This document shows, one piece after another, positions 1 through 5,242 of a DNA stretch of 5,482 nucleotides. The notes beneath the pieces were generated by a model. It saw nothing but the letters and a program-made list of their open reading frames with translations. It did not search any database and was not told where the DNA came from. The position numbers and the translations under genes are program-made. The stretch comes from Bacteroidales bacterium (GTDB lineage Bacteria > Bacteroidota > Bacteroidia > Bacteroidales > UBA10428). The stretch spans positions 1 to 5,482 of the forward strand of contig JAFGQQ010000314.1 of the NCBI GenBank assembly GCA_016935595.1, read 5' to 3'. Position 1 is the first letter of the stretch. Each line of letters starts with the position of its first letter.

Positions 1-55
1 GAGTTTGTTAATTAAAATCAGGAATTTATCCAATAAAAAACTGCCGGTTAATTGG

Positions 56-451
56 TTATTTATATTGCTTCAATTGACCTTTATTAGCTTCATATTTTTC
101 CTTCTGATCCATTTCAAATATCCGTTCCATTAATTGCCATTTATTTTTAGCTGTAGCATCTGCAGTAGTTTCCTGGAATTTCGAAACAAATGCCTCCCAT
201 TCGGCTTGTCTGGGCTTTTTTGCTAATTCCGTCATGGCTTTTTCATGATTAAAATCAGGAATCGTATCCATAATCATAAACAACTGGTTTCCTGAGATAT
301 ATATTTCCATATCAATAATTCCTACTTCCTTCATGCCTTGTGTAATTTCAGACCACGCCTCCCCTATTCCATGTACTTTTTTATATTCTTCAATTAATAA
401 AGGATCATTTTTTAAAGTTAATGTTTTGCAATATCTTTTATATTGTTGCAT
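56..451 (-). CDS. L-fucose/L-rhamnose mutarotase (RhaM/DUF718 family)
   Basis: Small cytoplasmic enzyme expected to interconvert the alpha and beta anomers of a 6-deoxy-hexose. The fucP gene directly upstream makes L-fucose the likely substrate, although the family is usually labelled L-rhamnose mutarotase. Seen: the family's N-terminal pattern EEYKKVH, with Tyr23 and His27 (numbered from the ATG) aligning with the Tyr and His of E. coli RhaM EEYQRRH. It is followed by the ferredoxin-like core segments MEIYISGNQLFMIMD and RQAEWEAFVSKFQ. The product is 131 residues against about 104 for E. coli RhaM. The extra length includes a charged tail (KEKYEANKGQLKQYK). Start choice: the frame stays open to a TTG at 472 that overlaps the fucP stop, but the ATG at 451 begins the recognisable MQQYKRYCKTLTL segment, so I prefer it. 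It lies 17 bp after fucP, with no Shine-Dalgarno, and is probably co-transcribed. The family call is firm; the substrate is inferred from context. Confidence 0.88.
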   Translation of the reverse strand: MQQYKRYCKTLTLKNDPLLIEEYKKVHGIGEAWSEITQGMKEVGIIDMEIYISGNQLFMIMDTIPDFNHEKAMTELAKKPRQAEWEAFVSKFQETTADATAKNKWQLMERIFEMDQKEKYEANKGQLKQYK

Positions 452-468
452 AGTTGATTTTTTAAAAA

Positions 469-1749
469 TCAAATTTTATTGATTGATAAGGTTCTGCTCA
501 ATGAAATTCTATATATGGCATAGGCTCCAATAACTACAAAGCATAAAAACGGTAATATATATGATAAGTTTACGCCAAATAAATCAATAAGTGCGCCTTG
601 AAGTGGTGTAATTACTGCACCACCAAGGATTGCCATTATCAAACCCGATGCGCCAACTTTTGTTTCTTCGTCATCCAAACCTACGCATCCCATTCCGAAT
701 ATTGTCGGGAACATAAGTGACATAAATGCTGAAATACCTATTAATGAGCAGACACCAATAACTCCACCAACAAATATAACGCTAAGTGTAAGCAAGCCAG
801 CCATTATTGATGCTGTAAGCAGTAACGAGTGATCTTTGTATTTTTTCATAAGCCCTGTGAACACCCACCTCGAAGCACCAAAAAGTATTAAAGCACCTGT
901 GTGATATTGAAGGGCCACATCAGGAGTTACGTGCAGATGTTCGGGAATATAAAAATTTGTATATGTCCATACCGTGATTTGTGCACCAACATAGAAAAAC
1001 TGTGCTATGACTGCGAACACGTAATTTTTATTTTTAAAAAGCTTTTTAAAAGTATGAAAAATATGAATTTCAGCTCTTGTATCCGACATTCGCGGCATTC
1101 TGGTCACAGCAATCAGAATCCAAACAATAACTAATATTACTGCTATTGACAAATAAGGAAATATAACGATATTAAGCGTTTCACTAACCTGGTCGGGTCT
1201 GATAAAAATATTGCCTTCGCTGTCAAGCGGAACACGAGCCATGATTAAAATCTGGCAGAGTAAAATACCTGTTACTGAACCAATTGGATTAAACGATTGC
1301 GCAAAATTTAATCGTCTTGTAGCTGTTTCTTTAGGGCCTAATACCAGAATATATGGATTTGCGTTTGTTTCCAGTATACCCAATCCACAGGCAAGGATAT
1401 AATATGAAATACAGAAAAAAATGAATTCCTGTAAAATTTTAGAAGGATATAACAAAAAGCAACCTAAAGCATAGAGTCCAAGCCCTGCCAACACGCCTGT
1501 TTTATATGAGAATTTACGGGAAATAAGAGCGCCGGGAATTGCCATACAAAAATATCCAAAATAAAAAGCAAATTGAATTAATGAGGCCTGAAATGTACTG
1601 AGTTCACCAAAAACCTCTTTAAAAACCTTTACAAGAGGATCGGTTAAATTATTTGCTATACCCCACCACATAAAACAGCTTGCGAGAAGAATAAAAGCAA
1701 GAATATACTTTCTTTCCAATAATGCAGTTTTTATATTTTTTGTGTTCAT
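469..1749 (-). CDS. fucP: L-fucose:H+ symporter, major facilitator superfamily
   Basis: Inner-membrane proton symporter that imports L-fucose. The 426 residues are close to the 438 of E. coli FucP and show about 12 hydrophobic segments, with a longer polar central part around residues 217-243. Seen: NNLTDPLV with Asp37, matching the substrate/proton-coupling Asp46 of E. coli FucP; LGILETNANPY with Glu127, matching Glu135; and NFAQSFNPIGS with Gln151 and Asn154, in line with the sugar-contacting Gln159 and Asn162. The conserved C-half stretches SLMFPTIFGMG and GGAVITPLQGALID are also present. The ATG at 1749 fits the N-terminus of the family, and no in-frame alternative is needed. A Bacteroidota-type promoter lies 40-70 bp upstream. 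The mutarotase gene follows at once, which suggests a two-gene transcript. Related MFS porters for glucose/galactose share this fold, but the NLTDPLV and ETNANPY motifs and the neighbouring fucose enzymes favour fucose. Confidence 0.93.
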   Translation of the reverse strand: MNTKNIKTALLERKYILAFILLASCFMWWGIANNLTDPLVKVFKEVFGELSTFQASLIQFAFYFGYFCMAIPGALISRKFSYKTGVLAGLGLYALGCFLLYPSKILQEFIFFCISYYILACGLGILETNANPYILVLGPKETATRRLNFAQSFNPIGSVTGILLCQILIMARVPLDSEGNIFIRPDQVSETLNIVIFPYLSIAVILVIVWILIAVTRMPRMSDTRAEIHIFHTFKKLFKNKNYVFAVIAQFFYVGAQITVWTYTNFYIPEHLHVTPDVALQYHTGALILFGASRWVFTGLMKKYKDHSLLLTASIMAGLLTLSVIFVGGVIGVCSLIGISAFMSLMFPTIFGMGCVGLDDEETKVGASGLIMAILGGAVITPLQGALIDLFGVNLSYILPFLCFVVIGAYAIYRISLSRTLSINKI

Positions 1750-1788
1750 ATTATTTATTAATTAAACAATTCGAAAATATTTATTTAA

Positions 1789-1819
1789 CAAATATAATTT
1801 TTAAAATTTCTTTTCAAAA
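1789..1819 (-). promoter_or_regulatory. Putative Bacteroidota sigma-ABfr-type promoter of fucP
   Basis: Read on the minus strand, a TATATTTG at 1796-1789 matches the Bacteroidota -7 consensus TAnnTTTG exactly. A TTTTG at 1819-1815 supplies the -33 element, with 18 bp between TTTG and the -7 box. The start of transcription would fall near 1782, leaving an untranslated leader of about 33 bases before the fucP ATG at 1749. The leader is AT-rich with no Shine-Dalgarno, as is usual in this phylum. The match is to a known consensus; activity is inferred. Confidence 0.55.
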
Positions 1820-1892
1820 TAAAAAATAATGTTTTGCTTTCCTTAATATTTTTTATCGATTAACATTTGAACTATATATTTAATTTCTTCGT

Positions 1893-1958
1893 GTTCTTTG
1901 CCTTGATGCAAAGAACCAAAAATCAAGACAAAAAGAATGCTCGGCCGCGCTTTTTGTC
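1893..1958. repeat. Two-hairpin palindromic intergenic repeat with GC-rich core
   Basis: Two perfect 9-bp hairpins stand 10 bases apart. The first pairs GTTCTTTGC (1893-1901) with GCAAAGAAC (1908-1916) over a 6-base loop. The second pairs GACAAAAAG (1927-1935) with CTTTTTGTC (1950-1958) over a 14-base loop that holds the palindrome CGGCCG. The stretch from about 1938 to 1972 is much richer in G+C than its surroundings. It resembles from memory a dispersed element often seen between genes in Bacteroidota genomes, frequently mis-annotated as short hypothetical proteins; that recognition was not checked. The outer limits of the element are uncertain and may reach about 1885 and 1975. It could also act on mRNA ends of the LRR gene, but neither hairpin is followed by a clear U-tract. 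Confidence 0.6.
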
Positions 1959-2020
1959 CAGCCTACGCACCGCTTTTATTAAATCTCATAACATATTTAT
2001 CATATATTAGTATTTTATTA

Positions 2021-2089
2021 CCTATAGTAATTTTCGAATATGGGGTATTAAATATCCATCGTCATTAACAAGCAAATAATGACTATAGG
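2021..2089. repeat. Nested inverted repeat (cruciform/hairpin) in the intergenic gap
   Basis: An outer pair, CCTATAGT (2021-2028) and ACTATAGG (2082-2089), encloses an inner hairpin with stem GTCATTA (2061-2067) and TAATGAC (2077-2083) and a 9-base loop. The inner right arm overlaps the outer right arm by two bases, so the two pairings are partly alternative. It lies about 90 bp past the stop codon of the LRR gene. It could be a transcript-end structure, a degenerate mobile-element end or a protein-binding site; AT-rich chance pairing is not excluded. Confidence 0.35.
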
Positions 2090-2179
2090 ATTAAAAATAT
2101 ATTTAAGATTGAGAATATTACATCTTTAGTGTTTTAAAACAAGGTGTAGAAGAAGTGAATAGAAACAGAATATTAATTA

Positions 2180-3637
2180 TTATTCCATTTTCGAAATTTT
2201 ATAAATTCCTGAAAACTTATCACTTTTAATAATAACAAAATAAACACCACTATTAAATTGTGAAATGTCTATATTAAAATTCATCATTCCTGATAAAGAA
2301 TAGAAGTTTTCATTATAAATTGTTTTACCGGTAATATTGACTATTTTAATAATTGTTAAACCGGAAACATTTTCATTAAAATTAATAGTCAAATAATCCT
2401 TAGCAGGGATTGGGCAAATATTTATTTTGTTATTCTCATTATTATCAAGTGAAATATTTGTCTCGCAATCAGTTGTAAAATAAACATTTGGACTTTCATA
2501 TATTATAAGATTCACATCCGAAATAGAGAAAGGATATTTCGCTATACATACTTCTTTTAGAGTTGCCATATAAGATAAATTTAGAGATTCTAAAAAAATA
2601 TTATTAGAAACATCAAGACTGGTTAATTGGTTACCACCACAAATTAAACCTGTTAAAGCAATATTTTTAGAAACATCAAGACTGGTTAATTGGTTATGAT
2701 CACAATTTAAACCTGTTAAAGCAATATTATTAGAAATATCAAGACTATTTAATTTGTTTCCCGTGCATAATAATTTTGTTAAATTAATATTATTAGAAAT
2801 ATTTAAACTTGTTAATTTATTATACGAGCAATTTAATTGTTCTAAAATTGTATTATTTGAAACATCCAGACTAGTTAATTGGTTAACTGAACAATGCAAT
2901 TGTTTTAAAGCTTTGTTATTAGAAATATCTAAACTACATAATTGATTATCTCTGCAAAATAAACCTGTTAAAGCAATATTTTCAGAAACATCTAGACTAA
3001 CAAATTGGTTAAATCCACAAACTAAATTTATTAAGGAAGTATTATTAGTAATATCTAAACTGACTAATTGGTTCCCTGTACAAAACAAATCTGTTAAAGC
3101 AGTATTATTTGAAACACCTAAATTATTTAATTGGGTATACTCACAGACTAAATATGTTAAAAAGATATTATTACTAATATTCAGATTGGTTAACAGTCTA
3201 TTAGAACAATACAGTACTTTTAAATCAACATTATTAGAAACATCCAGACTGGTTATTTGGTTACTTTCACAATCCAAATATATTAGAGAAATATTTTTTG
3301 AAATATCCAGATTGGTTAATTGATTAAAACCGCAATTTAATTTTTTTAAATCTGTATTATGAGAAACATCCAAACTGCTTAATCGATTGAAATCGCAAAA
3401 AAGGGTATCTAAATTAATAAATGCTTCTATACCAGTTATGTCAGATATAACGTGCTTGCCAACATCTAAATAATTTATATTTTCAGCCTCTACATAACTT
3501 ATTTCACCATTTCCGTCCGTATCAACTCCCTCCTCTATCAGAGTATTTTTAAAATTTACATTCGGTATATTTACATTCTGGGATTTTATAATAACTGTAG
3601 TTGTAAGTATTATAATGGATAAGAATAATATTTTCAT
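2180..3637 (-). CDS. Secreted leucine-rich-repeat protein with EF-hand-like loop and T9SS sorting domain
   Basis: Predicted exported protein of 485 residues; its partner and function are unknown. Domains seen in order: a signal peptide (residues 1 to about 20: Lys, then a long Ile/Leu/Thr core ending KSQ); a linker IPNVNFKNTLI typical of Bacteroidota LRR proteins; an EF-hand-like loop at residues 39-50 (Asp39, Asp41, Asn43, Glu45, Ser47, Glu50, with Gly44 and Ile46 at the usual places), probably binding Ca2+; 13 tandem 21-residue LRRs (residues 76-348, consensus LxxLxCxxNQLTSLDVSNN) plus one degenerate repeat; and a C-terminal sorting domain from about residue 406 (ICPIPAKDYLTI ... GVYFVII). 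Such proteins cross by Sec, then T9SS, and are usually attached to the cell surface or released. The PIPAKD motif replaces the usual YPNPAKD. There is no strong promoter: TATAATTG at 3666-3659 has one mismatch to TAnnTTTG and no -33 box. The gene has no visible link to fucose use and may be an accessory insertion. Confidence 0.85.
   Translation of the reverse strand: MKILFLSIIILTTTVIIKSQNVNIPNVNFKNTLIEEGVDTDGNGEISYVEAENINYLDVGKHVISDITGIEAFINLDTLFCDFNRLSSLDVSHNTDLKKLNCGFNQLTNLDISKNISLIYLDCESNQITSLDVSNNVDLKVLYCSNRLLTNLNISNNIFLTYLVCEYTQLNNLGVSNNTALTDLFCTGNQLVSLDITNNTSLINLVCGFNQFVSLDVSENIALTGLFCRDNQLCSLDISNNKALKQLHCSVNQLTSLDVSNNTILEQLNCSYNKLTSLNISNNINLTKLLCTGNKLNSLDISNNIALTGLNCDHNQLTSLDVSKNIALTGLICGGNQLTSLDVSNNIFLESLNLSYMATLKEVCIAKYPFSISDVNLIIYESPNVYFTTDCETNISLDNNENNKINICPIPAKDYLTINFNENVSGLTIIKIVNITGKTIYNENFYSLSGMMNFNIDISQFNSGVYFVIIKSDKFSGIYKISKME
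2594..3412 (-). repeat. Thirteen in-frame 63-bp tandem repeats (LRR array)
   Basis: The DNA of the LRR domain is built of 13 units of exactly 63 bp without insertion or deletion, each encoding 21 residues. Units near the 3' end of the gene are nearly identical: a 30-base stretch at 2604-2633 recurs unchanged at 2667-2696, and a 22-base stretch at 2644-2665 recurs at 2707-2728. A 20-base part of it (AAACCTGTTAAAGCAATATT on the plus strand) recurs again at 2961-2980, five periods away. Units towards the 5' end have drifted more. This points to recent duplication or gene-conversion-like homogenisation in the 3' part. It is not a CRISPR array, because the units are contiguous and coding. Confidence 0.9.
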
Positions 3638-3965
3638 TAGCTTAAGTATTAATAATTACAATTATATGATAAATAAAATTACTTTATTAATTTGAAAAAG
3701 TCAATTGCATAATATAAAAGTTTATTTTATTATTTAATAAACCTAATTTTCTTTCTAAAATTTCCTGTCGTTTATTACTCGGCATCAACCTTATTAATTT
3801 AAAAGATGGATCTGTTAGAAAAAAATTCCTTATTACATTCCTGCGAAAGCAGGAATCCAGAGCCAATTTTACTTTATATAAATGGATTCCGGCTCTATGG
3901 CCGGAATGTTATTTGAAATTCACAATTCGTTAATTAAAATTAATTTCATACAATTTATGAATAAA
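3638..3965. other. Intergenic stretch between the reductase and the LRR gene
   Basis: This 328-bp gap contains the paired hairpin element at 3836-3908, a weak AT-rich hairpin (GTTTATT at 3720-3726 with AATAAAC at 3736-3742), and a short inverted repeat TGAAATT/AATTTCA (3914-3920 and 3942-3948) just past the reductase stop codon. The 5' leader of the LRR gene (3638-3720) is AT-rich and has only a one-mismatch -7 box. No coding or RNA gene is seen. Confidence 0.65.
3836..3908. repeat. Inverted pair of hairpin elements (REPIN-like)
   Basis: Two related hairpins lie head to head. Unit A (3836-3859) has stem ATTCCTGC/GCAGGAAT closed by a GAAA tetraloop. Unit B, read on the minus strand (3908-3883), has stem ATTCCGGC/GCCGGAAT with a 6-base loop. 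Both units begin CATTCC and end GGAATCCA. Within the stems a T-A pair in A is replaced by a G-C pair in B, a compensatory change. The two GGAATCCA ends can also pair with each other, giving a single longer structure. The CATTCC...GGAATCCA palindrome resembles widely dispersed bacterial elements such as Neisseria dRS3. The element lies about 58 bp past the reductase stop codon and might also stabilise or end that transcript; a T-run on the minus strand occurs about 10 bases beyond unit A. Confidence 0.7.
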
Positions 3966-5021
3966 TCAAATTAAAAAAGGGTAGCTTATATTAATTAAAT
4001 TATTTTCCTGCATAGCTCTCCAAAATTCCCTTGGTAATTTTGCCTGAACAGCAGCTACATTCTTTCTTACCCTGTCTGGCTTGCTAGTATTTAATGCTAT
4101 GCTTATTACGCCAGGAGGAGTTAAACCAAACTGTACACAAGCTTCGGAAGGTAAAACATTAAATTCATTGCATATCTCGTAAAATTTATCTCTCCATTTA
4201 AACAATTTTTTATCATTTTCTACATTCCTGTCAACTTTTCTGTAATCAAAAAAATCTCCTCCGGTTAAAAAACCTCCGTGAAATACAGCAGAGTTTATTA
4301 TTCCAATCCCCTTTTCTGTAAGTTCTTGAATATAATTAAATAAATCTTCGGGATGATTCATAATTGTTAGACTTACTGCCAGCATTACCCAGTCCAGTTC
4401 TATCTTATCGGTTAATTCACGAATTACTTTCCAGTCTTTCGATCCAACTCCAATGGCTTTTACTTTTCCTTTATCTTTCAATTCCTTTAAAGCCTCGTAA
4501 GCAGCTAAAATATCCTGCATTTTTTCCCTCCTCTCCATTTCATTTGACGCAAGGGCTAAATATTCGTCAGGATCGTGCACAGAAACAATATCAGTGTTAT
4601 AATCCCCACCCAGCAGTTCACACCCTTGTTCATAGCATTCAATTATTCCTTTATAGCTTATTTTCTGAGTTGCATCATTCTTAATATCAGCCCAAATGCC
4701 CGGTTCAAATGTAGGTTCAGGATTGGTGAGAGGAATCCTGTACCAGCCTAATTTATTACTGATAATTATTCTGTTCGGATCTATATTCAGATTTCTTAAT
4801 CCGTTCCCAATAACTTCAAGTGCCAAGCCTGCGCCATATTTTCCCGCAGTATCAATAACAACAGGTGCTTCAACCCATTCAAACCATTCTTTTATAATTT
4901 CAAGTTTCACATCATCACTTAATGCTTCATAAAGATTTCCCAAACAGCTTGTTCCGAAAATTATTGGGGGAACTTTTATTGTTGTGTTTCCTAAATTAGA
5001 TTTAACTGTTAATTTATTCAT
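3966..5021 (-). CDS. Aldo/keto reductase, probable L-fucose dehydrogenase (D-threo-aldose 1-dehydrogenase type)
   Basis: Cytoplasmic oxidoreductase with a TIM-barrel fold, expected to oxidise L-fucose to L-fucono-lactone with NAD(P)+, the first step of the oxidative fucose route. Seen: the catalytic tetrad of the family, Asp57 and Tyr62 in VIDTAGKYGAG, Lys90 in ISNKLGW and His149 in VSVHDPD (numbered from the ATG). Also seen are GKVKAIGVGS and the C-terminal cofactor-binding segment SKPDRVRKNVAAVQAKLP. The product is 351 residues, slightly longer than most family members, with insertions around residues 98-125. Start choice: the open frame reaches a TTG at 5027, but the ATG at 5021, giving MNKLTVKSNLG, is the more natural start. 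The amidohydrolase of the next pathway step lies 221 bp upstream in the same orientation. The family is certain; the fucose substrate is inferred from the neighbouring fuconolactonase and fucP. Other 6-deoxy or D-threo aldoses are possible. Confidence 0.87.
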   Translation of the reverse strand: MNKLTVKSNLGNTTIKVPPIIFGTSCLGNLYEALSDDVKLEIIKEWFEWVEAPVVIDTAGKYGAGLALEVIGNGLRNLNIDPNRIIISNKLGWYRIPLTNPEPTFEPGIWADIKNDATQKISYKGIIECYEQGCELLGGDYNTDIVSVHDPDEYLALASNEMERREKMQDILAAYEALKELKDKGKVKAIGVGSKDWKVIRELTDKIELDWVMLAVSLTIMNHPEDLFNYIQELTEKGIGIINSAVFHGGFLTGGDFFDYRKVDRNVENDKKLFKWRDKFYEICNEFNVLPSEACVQFGLTPPGVISIALNTSKPDRVRKNVAAVQAKLPREFWRAMQENNLINISYPFLI

Positions 5022-5054
5022 TATCAAAAATTTATAGATTATTCTATTTAAGGT

Positions 5055-5181
5055 TAAACATCAAAATACAAATCTCAAATTCCAATTAATTACTAATAAT
5101 CAAATCTCAGAAAATGTTTGAAACATTGATATTTCGCTAATTGTCTTTTATTTGATATTTGGTGCTTGATATTTGAAATTT
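5055..5181. repeat. Degenerate AT-rich intergenic repeat-like sequence
   Basis: The gap between the amidohydrolase and the reductase carries runs of the word CAAAT/ATTTG on both sides of a perfect odd palindrome AATGTTT-G-AAACATT (5113-5127). On the right side TTGATATTTG occurs twice, at 5152-5161 and 5166-5175, then TTTGAAATT. On the left side the complementary style of word appears (CATCAAAATACAAATCTCAAATTCC), so the whole is roughly an imperfect inverted repeat. It recalls a dispersed element of environmental bacteria with the words GTTTGAAACATT and TTTGGTGCTTG, recognised from memory only. No clear promoter for the reductase was found here. Confidence 0.4.
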
Positions 5182-5242
5182 ATTATTCCTTAATTAAATA
5201 ATTATAAAAATATATAAGTTTAACTGATTATCTTCCATAAAG

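Larger units (their letters stand above)
1750..2179. other. Intergenic stretch between the LRR gene and fucP
   Basis: This 430-bp gap holds, from the fucP side, the leader and putative promoter of fucP, an AT-rich stretch (1797-1885), a two-hairpin repeat with a GC-rich core (about 1893-1958), and a nested inverted repeat (2021-2089). After the LRR stop codon there is only AT-rich sequence with a short palindrome GTTTTAAAAC at 2131-2140. I see no convincing protein-coding gene, RNA gene or classical terminator with a U-tract. Confidence 0.7.

Noticed and set aside
1..55. Possible terminator or next gene start after the mutarotase
   Set aside because: No stable hairpin, U-tract, promoter box or open frame could be supported in the 55 bases available.
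901..1402. Two plus-strand open frames (901-1134 and 1211-1402) inside fucP
   Set aside because: They lie opposite the well-conserved fucP coding sequence, have no recognisable domains and no promoter, and are antisense shadows.
1907..2011. 34-codon plus-strand frame starting MQRTKNQDKK
   Set aside because: It starts within the hairpin repeat at 1893-1958 and reads through it. It looks like the chance frame of a dispersed element, not a gene.
2754..2945. Plus-strand open frame of 63 codons with a repeating pattern
   Set aside because: Its repeats mirror the 63-bp LRR units on the other strand; it is a by-product of the periodic coding sequence.
2594..3412. CRISPR-like regular repeats
   Set aside because: The 63-bp units are contiguous and in frame, and they encode leucine-rich repeats; there are no unique spacers.
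3720..3742. Possible intrinsic terminator hairpin GTTTATT/AATAAAC
   Set aside because: The stem is entirely A/T apart from one pair and has no distinct U-tract; it is easily expected by chance in this AT-rich gap.
4364..4932. Two plus-strand open frames (4364-4684 and 4696-4932) opposite the reductase
   Set aside because: They are rich in Ser, Pro and Leu with no family likeness, and they oppose a gene with a complete catalytic tetrad.
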